18,162 bases of DNA from an uncultured Altererythrobacter sp. GTDB taxonomy: Bacteria; Pseudomonadota; Alphaproteobacteria; Sphingomonadales; Sphingomonadaceae. The notes under the pieces are model-generated. The model worked only from the letters and a program-made list of their open reading frames with translations, did no database searches and was not told where the DNA came from. The stretch spans positions 1-18,162 of the forward strand of contig CALFEA010000073.1 in assembly GCA_937950385.1 (NCBI GenBank). Direction: 5' to 3'. Positions 7,914-14,706 of the stretch are shown here, piece by piece; the first letter of the stretch is position 1; each line of letters starts with the position of its first letter. Both the position numbers and the translations under genes were made by a program.

Positions 7914-7944
7914 GTTGTGCAACCTCAATCTAACTTGAGGTCAA
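7914..7944 (-). promoter_or_regulatory. SoxR operator within a MerR-type promoter (box at 7923-7940)
   Basis: CCTCAATCTAACTTGAGG at 7923-7940 matches the known SoxR box, CCTCAAGTTAACTTGAGG, at 16 of 18 positions and keeps perfect CCTCAA/TTGAGG arms. Read on the minus strand, TTGACC (7944 to 7939) overlaps the box edge as a -35. Nineteen bases further on lies CACAAC (7919 to 7914), a poor -10. The over-long 19-base spacer is characteristic of MerR/SoxR-activated promoters. On the plus strand, TTGACT (7908-7913) and TAACTT (7931-7936), 17 bases apart, could drive soxR, with the box covering that -10. This would allow activation of the VOC gene and autorepression of soxR. The operator is well supported; the promoter assignments are inference. 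Confidence 0.8.
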
Positions 7945-7994
7945 GCAATAATTAGGGGCTCTGATGGAGCCAATTTTTTCTACAAATCCAACCA

Positions 7995-8033
7995 AGGCCA
8001 AACGAGGCCAAAAGCGAGATGACGCGAGATGAC
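7995..8033 (+). repeat. Tandem ~10-bp repeats in the soxR leader
   Basis: AGGCCAAA occurs at 7995-8002 and 8005-8012, and GCGAGATGAC occurs twice in tandem at 8014-8023 and 8024-8033. The repeats therefore keep a period of about 10 bases right up to the soxR start codon. They may be slippage products. A role in binding or translation control is speculative. Confidence 0.5.
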
Positions 8034-8039
8034 CCCTAG
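8019..8039 (+). other. Possible 6-codon upstream ORF overlapping the soxR start
   Basis: ATG at 8019 opens a frame reading M-T-R-D-D-P and stops at TAG 8037-8039, beyond the soxR start codon at 8029. It arises because GCGAGATGAC is repeated in tandem (8014-8023 and 8024-8033), which duplicates the start codon in another frame. Whether ribosomes use it is unknown. Confidence 0.3.
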
Positions 8040-8481
8040 ACCAACGGCTAAAGACCTGATTTCTATCGGTGAAATGGCGAGGCGAACGGGCCTCTCAGTT
8101 TCGGCGATCCGGTTCTATGAGGACAAGGGGCTGGTCGAGCCAATCCGCACCAGCGGCAATCAGCGCAGGTTCCTGCGATCCGATATTCGGCGGCTGTCTT
8201 TCATTTTGATAGCGCAGCAATTGGGGCTGGCTTTGGGCGATATTGAAAGCGAGCTAGGGCGCCTGCCAAAGGGGCGCACACCCAATGCGCGGGACTGGCA
8301 AAAAATTAGCCGTTCCATTCGCGGAGGCATTGATAGCAAGATCGCTCAGCTAGAGCGGACGCGCGATAAATTGGATGGCTGCATCGGTTGCGGCTGCCTC
8401 AGCCTGACGCATTGCCAGCTGTATAATAAGGATGATGTGCTGGCGGATGAGGGTAGCGGGCCAAGAAAAATACTGGCGTAA
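8029..8481 (+). CDS. soxR: Redox-sensitive transcriptional activator SoxR
   Basis: SoxR is a MerR-family dimer that senses redox-cycling compounds and superoxide through a [2Fe-2S] cluster and activates promoters with over-long spacers. The 150-residue product has an N-terminal winged helix (ISIGEMARRTGLSVSAIRFY, 11-30), then a dimerisation coil. The diagnostic cluster ligands are Cys118, Cys121, Cys123 and Cys129 in DGCIGCGCLSLTHC. It faces the VOC gene across a SoxR box. ATG 8029 was chosen because the MerR domain begins shortly after. Only a weak GCGAG precedes it, and an out-of-frame ATG lies ten bases upstream. The family is certain. The regulon is unknown, and no soxS-like gene is present in this window. 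Confidence 0.95.
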   Translation: MTPRPTAKDLISIGEMARRTGLSVSAIRFYEDKGLVEPIRTSGNQRRFLRSDIRRLSFILIAQQLGLALGDIESELGRLPKGRTPNARDWQKISRSIRGGIDSKIAQLERTRDKLDGCIGCGCLSLTHCQLYNKDDVLADEGSGPRKILA

Positions 8482-8494
8482 AGTCCTGAGATAA

Positions 8495-9028
8495 TTAGTA
8501 TTCAGGTCCCAATTCAGGGTCCAAATCGCGCGGGCGTGCAAAATGCGCCAGTGTGCCGACACCGCCGCGAAGCTCGCTCCACTTATCGACCTTGCATTCA
8601 ATCACGGCAAAGGCGGCGGTCGGGAATTTCGCTGAGGCTTCGTCGAACAGAGCATTCTCACGGTAAGGCGGAACCAGCTCCATCAGCATTTCTTGTAAGC
8701 CTGGATTATGCCCTGTGATAAGCACGGCATCGCTGTCTGATCCGTCCATGTGCGCATGGATCACATCGAGGATTGTCGGGGCGCTGGCGAGGTAAAGTTT
8801 TTTATCAAACACAGGGGCTTGCGGCAATTTCGCAGCTTCTAAAGTGCGCTTCACTCGCTCTGCCGGACTAGCCAAAACAGCGCCCCATTTGACCCCGTGA
8901 TCGCGAATATGCGCGCCAATCAATGCAGCCCCTTTGCGCCCGCGATCGTTAAGCCCGCGATCAAAGTCGCGCGTTGCCAGATCATCCCAATCGGATTTGG
9001 CGTGCCGCAAAAGGCCAACAATTTTCAC
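8495..9028 (-). CDS. SixA-like histidine phosphatase family protein
   Basis: The 177-residue product belongs to the histidine phosphatase (phosphoglycerate mutase-like) superfamily, SixA branch. It has the catalytic LLRHAKSDW at 6-14, with the nucleophile His9 beside Arg8, a second Arg in the SPAERVKRT stretch (54-62) and the second His in TGHNPG (105-110). E. coli SixA removes phosphate from histidines in phosphotransfer proteins, but substrates of alphaproteobacterial members are mostly unknown. The start is GTG 9028, directly after the helicase TAG (9029-9031), so translation is probably coupled to the helicase. It converges with soxR, with 13 bases between stops. Confidence 0.88.
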   Translation of the reverse strand: MKIVGLLRHAKSDWDDLATRDFDRGLNDRGRKGAALIGAHIRDHGVKWGAVLASPAERVKRTLEAAKLPQAPVFDKKLYLASAPTILDVIHAHMDGSDSDAVLITGHNPGLQEMLMELVPPYRENALFDEASAKFPTAAFAVIECKVDKWSELRGGVGTLAHFARPRDLDPELGPEY

Positions 9029-11791
9029 CTATGCGTGCTCCTCATCTGAATGGCCATGCGCTTCTCCACCAGAAGCGTTTGCTTGGGAAACACCACTCTT
9101 GGCGGCTTGTCCAGCCTCTACGCGTTCTAAAGCCTCGTCCAATGTCAGGCGCGTGACCGGCGTACCTTCGGGAAAGGCAGTGAGCAGGCGCGAGGGGAAG
9201 GCCGCTGAAAGGACGATAAAATGCCCAGCATCGTCTTTTGTGCGGATCAAGCGGCCAAATGCCTGCGCAATGCGGGCGCGAATAATCCGGTCATCATAGG
9301 CAGAACCGCCCGATGATGCCCGCCGTGCCTTGTGCAAAATATCGGGGCGAGGCCATGGCACTTGTTCCATCACGACACAGCGCAAGGAATGGCCGGGCAC
9401 ATCCACACCGTCGCGCAAAGCATCTGTGCCAAGCAAGGAACTGCGCGGATCATCGCGGAAAATATCAACCAATGTGCCGGTATCGATCGGGTCCACATGC
9501 TGCGCGTAGATCGGCAATCCTGCTCTGGCCAAGCGGTCGGCAATTCTTCCATGAACCGCGCGCATCCGGCGGATCGCCGTGAACAGGCCAAGCACGCCGC
9601 CACCTGATGCCTCGATCAATTTGGCATAGGCGCCGGAAAGAGCAGGCAGATCGCCTTTCTTAATATCAGTGACGATCAGAACTTCTGCCCGCGAGGCATA
9701 ATCGAAAGGCGACTGCGCCGCAGACAGCCGCGGATTTGATGCAATATGTTCCGTACCGCTGCGCGCAATTGCGGCATCCCATGCGTCGGCATCGGCGCTG
9801 TAATCGGTCAGTGTGGCGCTGGTAAGCATGACGCCATGAGCGGGCTCCAACACGGTTTTTGCAAAGGGTTTCGACGGGTCGAGCCAGCGCCGGTGAATGC
9901 CGACATCAAACTCGCGTGCATCACTGCGCTCAACACACAGCCAATCGACAAATTCAGGGTCAGCTGGCCCGCCCAAACGTTCCAGCAATGCCTCCCATGC
10001 GGCCAGCAGATCAATCCGCCATTGCATCGCAAAACGCGCGCCTTCGATGCGCTGGCGTCCTTGCCCATCGAGCCAGTCGGGGTGATCGGTATAGATCGCC
10101 TCAAGCCGTGTTCCCAGCTTCATCAGTGGTGCACGAATTGCAGCAAGCGCGGCCTGCGCACCCCCTGCCGCTTCGATCAATTCGCCCGGCAATCCGGAGG
10201 CTTCTGTTTCGATCCCGTAACCCGCCTCTTGGCCGCTTTCATCGCGGGCATAGGTGGCAGAGCGAACTTGCGCTAGCAGCGCCTCAATGGGGCCTGATGG
10301 CTCGCCATCGTTCAACCGCTGGAGCCATCCTTCTGATGGCAGCGCGCTGGCGGCTTCTACTGCATCTTCGACTGCGACGCCGCCTTCGTCATCATAGGAG
10401 GAAACATCGGCAAGGCGGGCGGAAAGGCCCCGCCTTCGCCCACGATTTTTGCGCTCTGGCCCAACGATCCAACGGCGCAATTCGATGGTTTCTTGGCCCG
10501 ATAATGCTGCGGCAAAAGTGCTGTCAGCGGCTTCGAAAACATGATGGCCCTCGTCAAAGATAATGCGCGTCGGGCGGGCGGCATGGTCGCGGCCTCTTGC
10601 GGCATTCACCATCACCAATGCGTGATTGGCGATGACGAGATCCGCCTGTGCAGAATCGCGGGCGGCGCGTTCGATAAAGCATTTTTTGTAATGCGGGCAG
10701 CCAGCATAAACGCATTCGCCGCGTTGATCGGTCAGTGCTGCTATGCCGCGTTTGCGAAAGAGCGTGCCGAGCCAGCCTGGCAAATCGCCGCCAATCATAT
10801 CGCCATCCTGGCTGTAGGCGGCCCAGCGGCCCACCAATTGCGCAAGGATTGCCGGGCGCCCGCTAAATCCGCCTTGCAGAGCATCCTCTAAATTGAGCAA
10901 GCAAAGGTAATTTTCGCGCCCCTTTCGCACGACCACAGGCTTGGAGCCATCAGCGCGGCGTGCGTCAAAGGCGCGCCGGCTTTCACTGCGCAATTGGCGC
11001 TGCAAGTTTTTTGTAAAAGTGGAGACCCAGACTGTGCCTTCAGCAGTTTGCGACCAGAGCGATGCAGGCGCAAGATAGCCCAAGGTTTTGCCAATCCCCG
11101 TTCCTGCTTGAGCGAGCAGCACATGGGGCTGACCGTGCTGCTGGCGCGGGGCAAATAGTGATGCAACCTCGCTAGCATAGTTGCGCTGGCCCTCGCGCTT
11201 TTCGGCACCTTCTCCGGTCAGCGCATCGAGGCGCGACAAAACCGCGTCTGCGGGCAAATTGATCTGTGAGGGTTGCGGGCGTTCAGCCACTTCTTCCCAT
11301 TCAGGCAGGCGAGAAAATAGCCATTTTTCTGCCTTTTCAGGCTTGGCAATATAGGGGGCTAGGATTTGCGCCCAATGCCAGCGCAATTTCATCATGGATT
11401 GCAAGACACTCCATGCGCCTTCGCGTTCCGCCCAATCCGCCGCTTCGCAATGCGCGACCAAAACGCCTGCTGCCAATTGCAGGAATTGCGGCACATCACC
11501 GTCGCTTGCCGGCTCTTCAATCTGCAAAGCCTGCGCGAGGCCCCGCGGCGTGGGTACGCAAAATTGGGCAGGGTGCACAAATGCGAATAGCTCCAGCAGA
11601 TCGAGGCCGGATAAATCGGGATAACCCAGCCGCGATGCCACCAAAGGCGCGTTCAGCATTAGCACCGGCGTATCGGCCGCCGACATGATCGCATCGCCCT
11701 TCGACACGGCGCTAGGATCGCCTGTGGGCGGGGCAATCCAATTGCCTGAATGGCTGGCGTGAAGCGCGGGAAGAGGGAGGGGGTTGGCCAC
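9029..11791 (-). CDS. ATP-dependent DNA helicase, DinG/XPD-like (FeS superfamily 2)
   Basis: This 920-residue protein is a superfamily 2 helicase of the DinG/XPD group, which unwinds DNA 5' to 3', including R-loops and G-quadruplexes. Walker A is AGTGIGKT at about 229-236. Four cysteines suitable for a 4Fe-4S cluster occur at about 297, 360, 365 and 371 (CVYAGCPHYKKC). The DEAH box is DEGH at about 413-416, and motif VI is QAFGRLIRTKDD near 840. The first 180 residues precede the helicase core and are unassigned. The start is GTG 11791 (MANPLPLPALHASH), with no obvious ribosome site upstream; the next internal ATG would remove conserved-looking residues. The last 30 residues are polar and low-complexity. 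The gene is followed with no gap by the SixA-like gene. Confidence 0.93.
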   Translation of the reverse strand: MANPLPLPALHASHSGNWIAPPTGDPSAVSKGDAIMSAADTPVLMLNAPLVASRLGYPDLSGLDLLELFAFVHPAQFCVPTPRGLAQALQIEEPASDGDVPQFLQLAAGVLVAHCEAADWAEREGAWSVLQSMMKLRWHWAQILAPYIAKPEKAEKWLFSRLPEWEEVAERPQPSQINLPADAVLSRLDALTGEGAEKREGQRNYASEVASLFAPRQQHGQPHVLLAQAGTGIGKTLGYLAPASLWSQTAEGTVWVSTFTKNLQRQLRSESRRAFDARRADGSKPVVVRKGRENYLCLLNLEDALQGGFSGRPAILAQLVGRWAAYSQDGDMIGGDLPGWLGTLFRKRGIAALTDQRGECVYAGCPHYKKCFIERAARDSAQADLVIANHALVMVNAARGRDHAARPTRIIFDEGHHVFEAADSTFAAALSGQETIELRRWIVGPERKNRGRRRGLSARLADVSSYDDEGGVAVEDAVEAASALPSEGWLQRLNDGEPSGPIEALLAQVRSATYARDESGQEAGYGIETEASGLPGELIEAAGGAQAALAAIRAPLMKLGTRLEAIYTDHPDWLDGQGRQRIEGARFAMQWRIDLLAAWEALLERLGGPADPEFVDWLCVERSDAREFDVGIHRRWLDPSKPFAKTVLEPAHGVMLTSATLTDYSADADAWDAAIARSGTEHIASNPRLSAAQSPFDYASRAEVLIVTDIKKGDLPALSGAYAKLIEASGGGVLGLFTAIRRMRAVHGRIADRLARAGLPIYAQHVDPIDTGTLVDIFRDDPRSSLLGTDALRDGVDVPGHSLRCVVMEQVPWPRPDILHKARRASSGGSAYDDRIIRARIAQAFGRLIRTKDDAGHFIVLSAAFPSRLLTAFPEGTPVTRLTLDEALERVEAGQAAKSGVSQANASGGEAHGHSDEEHA

Positions 11792-11940
11792 TACAAATAG
11801 GGATGTGCGGGGGATCGCAAAAAGTAAACAGGCGCTAGGGCGCTATCCTCGGCGCGCTGTGTTTTGGGCCAGTGAACGCTAAGAAATTGGCAAGGGTTTT
11901 GTTTTAGCTTGTCCCAGATTTTGTAATTGGGGGGTTAGCT

Positions 11941-12513
11941 ATGAGTTTTGGAAAGAAGGGATTGGCTGCGGGCCATTCAGCGCAGTCAGTGACGCCGGCC
12001 TCAAGGCAAGCGCGTAAGCCCAGCCCATTTGCCCAGCCTGCTATTCGTCCCGCTGAATCGCTCGACCCAGAAACAGCCAAATTGGAAGCGCAGCGCAAGG
12101 CCTTTATCGCTGCAGAGCGTGGGCGGGGTCAGAACGCGGTTGAAGCGCAAGCACAAGGCCAAGTGGAGCCGTCTTATGCCAGTCATATCCCGAAATCATC
12201 TGCGCCAAGCTTTTTCGACCAATTTGCTCCGCGCGAGCCATCAATGGCATTGGCCTATGTGATCTGGTTCCTACTCAGCAATTGCTCTGCGCATCGTTTT
12301 TACCTTGGTGCGCATGAATCGGCCCTCAAACAAATCGGATTGCTTTTCGGCAGCGTGTTTATGGGTTTCGTGTTTCATGGTGTGTTCTTTGTGGGGACTG
12401 CGCTCTGGGCCCTATGGGTGCTAGGAGATATTTTCCTCATCCCGGGTCTGCATCGCAAACGTATGGCACAAGCGCATGCGAATAGCGGGCAAGCTGCGGC
12501 AATATTCGCATAA
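11941..12513 (+). CDS. TM2 domain-containing protein
   Basis: The 190-residue product has a hydrophilic, probably disordered N-terminal half (about 1-98, rich in Ala, Gln, Ser and Pro). A TM2 domain follows: a first helix from SMALAYVIWFLL (101-112), the family's HRFYLG turn at 118-123, and a second hydrophobic hairpin to LWVLGDIFLIPGLHRK (158-173). The canonical glycine-rich stretch before HRFYLG is replaced by SNCSA. TM2 proteins are small membrane proteins of unknown biochemical role. ATG 11941 has a GGGGGG run about 7 bases upstream. The gene starts 149 bases from the divergent helicase start; I see no convincing promoter in that gap. The next gene follows 28 bases after the stop. Confidence 0.85.
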   Translation: MSFGKKGLAAGHSAQSVTPASRQARKPSPFAQPAIRPAESLDPETAKLEAQRKAFIAAERGRGQNAVEAQAQGQVEPSYASHIPKSSAPSFFDQFAPREPSMALAYVIWFLLSNCSAHRFYLGAHESALKQIGLLFGSVFMGFVFHGVFFVGTALWALWVLGDIFLIPGLHRKRMAQAHANSGQAAAIFA

Positions 12514-12541
12514 GCGTGGCTTGGTTTCTGGAGGAGTGGAT

Positions 12542-12955
12542 ATGCGTAAAGCGCTGAAAAATAGCGTATTTGCGGCTCTTTTAGGGGTAGCGGCAATCAC
12601 TTCACCTGTGTCCGTGCAGGCCGATAATACGGCCGCATATGCCAGCGTTATTCAAGGCCACCTCGACGCCTATCGTGCGCGCGACTTCGACGCATTTGTC
12701 GCGACATTTGCACCTGATGCGCTGGTCGTGGCCAATGGTATACCAGCGCAAGGGCGTGCGTCTATTCGCGCCTTTTACGCGGCCAATTTTGCGCCAGAAG
12801 CGCCAACAATCCGGATCAATGCAAGCTACATGGATGGCGGTAGATTGTATCTAGAGACGGCCTATGTGCTGTCTGATGGTAATGAGATGTGCTGCAGTCA
12901 GGCGTACTATACCGTCGAGAATGGGCTGATTACACGGTTGGATGTAACCGGCTGA
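12542..12955 (+). CDS. Exported SnoaL-like/NTF2-fold protein
   Basis: The 137-residue product opens with a Sec signal peptide (MRKALKNSVFAALLGVAAIT, cleavage likely after SVQA near residue 27). The mature part is the cone-shaped SnoaL/NTF2 fold: helix QGHLDAYRARDFDAFVATFA, strand DALVVANG, helix GRASIRAFYAANF and the closing strands with CCSQAYYTVENGLITRLDV. This fold covers isomerases, hydrolases and ligand-binding proteins, so no reaction is assigned. The adjacent Cys-Cys pair in the mature region is notable for a periplasmic protein. ATG 12542 is fixed by GGAGGAG at 12530-12536, five bases upstream; a longer frame from 12476 overlaps the TM2 gene and is rejected. It probably shares a transcript with the TM2 gene. 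Confidence 0.82.
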   Translation: MRKALKNSVFAALLGVAAITSPVSVQADNTAAYASVIQGHLDAYRARDFDAFVATFAPDALVVANGIPAQGRASIRAFYAANFAPEAPTIRINASYMDGGRLYLETAYVLSDGNEMCCSQAYYTVENGLITRLDVTG

Positions 12956-12959
12956 AGCC

Positions 12960-12973
12960 TTTGGCCTGCCAAA
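12960..12973 (+). other. Weak hairpin between the SnoaL-like gene and lysK
   Basis: TTTGGC-CT-GCCAAA is an inverted repeat with 6-base arms, five bases after the SnoaL-like stop. The loop is too tight for the full stem and no T-run follows, so it is at best a weak attenuating structure. TTGGCC within it could also serve as a -35 for lysK. Confidence 0.25.
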
Positions 12974-12995
12974 CAAAGATTGCACATTTCCTCCG

Positions 12996-13013
12996 CATGC
13001 GCATATGCGCATG
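12996..13013. repeat. 18-bp perfect palindrome covering the lysyl-tRNA synthetase start codons
   Basis: CATGCGCATATGCGCATG is fully self-complementary and alternates pyrimidine and purine throughout; the alternation runs from 12994 to 13013. It contains two of the three candidate ATG starts of the synthetase (13005 and 13011) and ends four bases before the third (13017). It could be an operator for a dimeric regulator, a start-masking RNA hairpin or a Z-DNA-prone tract. No function can be proved from sequence. Confidence 0.6.
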
Positions 13014-14624
13014 GCTATGACCGATAATATTCTCAGCGACGCAGCTCGCAATTCCAAAGCTTGGCCCTTTCAAGAGGCTCAGCGCCTTGCAAAAAAGCTC
13101 CACAATGGAAAACCGAACGGCGAGCCTGTGCTGTTTGAAACAGGATATGGCCCCTCGGGCCTGCCGCATATCGGCACATTTCAAGAGGTGCTGCGCACTA
13201 CATTTGTTCGGCGTGCTTATGAAGCGCTGACCGGTCAACCAACGCGTTTGGTTGCGTTTAGTGATGACATGGACGGCCTGCGCAAAGTGCCGAGCAATCT
13301 GCCCAATCAAGCGATGCTGAATGAAAACCTCGGCAAGCCGCTCAGCCGTATTCCCGATCCGTTCGAGAAGTATGAGAGCTTTGCGCATCACAATAATGCG
13401 ATGCTGCGCGAATTTCTTGACCGGTTTGGTTTTGACTATGAGTTTGTGGCCGCCTCTGATCGCTACAATAGCGGCGCGTTTGACGATGCTCTGAAGAATG
13501 TCCTCGCGCACAACCAAGACATTTTGGACATTATGCTGCCGACTTTGCGGGCAGAGCGCGCAGCGACCTATTCACCCATTATGCCGATCTCACCCACCAC
13601 TGGCGCGGTGCTGCAAGTGCCGGTTGAAATTGTCGATGCGGCGGCTGGTATGATCCGCTTCACCGATGAAGACGGCAGCGTAATCGAGCAAAGCGCATTG
13701 GGCGGTCAGGCAAAGCTGCAATGGAAAGTTGATTTTGCCATGCGCTGGGTCGCACAGGGCGTTGATTATGAAATGTATGGCAAGGATCTAACCGACACCG
13801 GCATTCAATCGGGCAAGATCGCCAAAGTGCTTGGCGGACAAAAGCCAGAAGGCCTGATTTACGAGCTGTTCCTTGACGAGAATGGCGAGAAAATCTCCAA
13901 ATCAAAAGGCAATGGCCTAACGATTGAACAATGGCTGAAATATGGGACTGAGGAGAGCCTTGGCTTTTATATCTTCCCCAATCCCAAGAGCGCAAAGCAG
14001 CTGCATACCGGCGTGATCCCGCGCGCGGTTGATGATTATTGGCAGTTCCGCGAGCGTCTGAGCGATCAGCCGCTGGATAAGCAAATGGGCAATCCCGTGT
14101 GGCATTTGCTGCGTGCGAATGAAGCGCATGAGGGACCTGATGCGCCAGGTGCGGGCGATACGGTTCCGGTTAGCTTCGGCTTGCTGCTCAATTTGGCGAG
14201 CGTATTGGGTGCAGAGGCTACGGCGGAGAATGTGCGCGATTATCTCGCCAGTTATTTGGGCGAGCCAGTTAACAATCCTGCTGTGGACGCGATGATCGAA
14301 GCCGCCGTTGCTTACACGGCCGACTTCATCGTGCCGACACTCAACAAGCGCGCGCCGATAGGCGGCGAGATCGCTGCATTGCAGGCCTTGGATGATGCTT
14401 TGGCGAGCGCACCCGCTGGCTCAAGCGCTGAAGACTTGCAAACCTCGGTCTATACAATTGGCAAGGTCGAGGAATACGGCTTTGAAAACCTGCGCGATTG
14501 GTTCCGTGCTTTGTACGAAACGCTTCTTGGCAGTGAGCAAGGCCCGCGCATGGGCAGCTTCATCGCGCTGTACGGAATTGAAAACAGCCGCAAGTTGATC
14601 GCAGAGGCGCTTGCGAAAGCATAA
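13005..14624 (+). CDS. lysK: Lysine-tRNA ligase, class I
   Basis: This is the class I lysyl-tRNA synthetase found in archaea and many alphaproteobacteria in place of the usual class II enzyme. It charges tRNA-Lys in the cytoplasm. The 539-residue product carries both Rossmann-fold signatures: a HIGH-type motif in GPSGLPHIGT (about 49-58) and the KMSKS-type loop KISKSKG at about 296-302. Between them lie the lysine-binding and insertion regions. Three in-frame ATGs (13005, 13011, 13017) compete and none has a clear ribosome site; 13017 (MTDNILSDAARN) is equally plausible. A strong palindrome overlaps these codons. The gene ends just before a bidirectional terminator. I see no T-box or other riboswitch in the 49 bases upstream. 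Confidence 0.95.
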   Translation: MRMAMTDNILSDAARNSKAWPFQEAQRLAKKLHNGKPNGEPVLFETGYGPSGLPHIGTFQEVLRTTFVRRAYEALTGQPTRLVAFSDDMDGLRKVPSNLPNQAMLNENLGKPLSRIPDPFEKYESFAHHNNAMLREFLDRFGFDYEFVAASDRYNSGAFDDALKNVLAHNQDILDIMLPTLRAERAATYSPIMPISPTTGAVLQVPVEIVDAAAGMIRFTDEDGSVIEQSALGGQAKLQWKVDFAMRWVAQGVDYEMYGKDLTDTGIQSGKIAKVLGGQKPEGLIYELFLDENGEKISKSKGNGLTIEQWLKYGTEESLGFYIFPNPKSAKQLHTGVIPRAVDDYWQFRERLSDQPLDKQMGNPVWHLLRANEAHEGPDAPGAGDTVPVSFGLLLNLASVLGAEATAENVRDYLASYLGEPVNNPAVDAMIEAAVAYTADFIVPTLNKRAPIGGEIAALQALDDALASAPAGSSAEDLQTSVYTIGKVEEYGFENLRDWFRALYETLLGSEQGPRMGSFIALYGIENSRKLIAEALAKA

Positions 14625-14642
14625 GCCCGTTTAAAACCAAAA

Positions 14643-14679
14643 CCCCCGCTAAGCGTGATGCTAAGCGGGGGCGGTTTTT
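14643..14679. terminator. Bidirectional intrinsic terminator
   Basis: CCCCCGCT pairs with AGCGGGGG, followed inside by an A-A mismatch and AGC/GCT, closing on the loop GTGAT (14643-14671). A T5 run at 14675-14679 ends plus-strand lysK transcription. On the minus strand the same stem is followed by TTTTGGTTTT, which suits termination of the RcnB-like gene coming from the right. The element accounts for the whole gap between the two convergent genes. Confidence 0.9.
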
Positions 14680-14706
14680 GGGTTATCGCTAAGAGACAGC
14701 GTTGTT

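Noticed and set aside
9859..10563. A 234-codon plus-strand frame inside the helicase region
   Set aside because: It is antisense to the well-supported DinG-like helicase and shows no family motifs; the length is expected of a stop-poor shadow frame.
12476..12541. Longer start for the SnoaL-like gene
   Set aside because: It overlaps the TM2 gene end, and GGAGGAG five bases before ATG 12542 plus a signal peptide there fix the shorter start.
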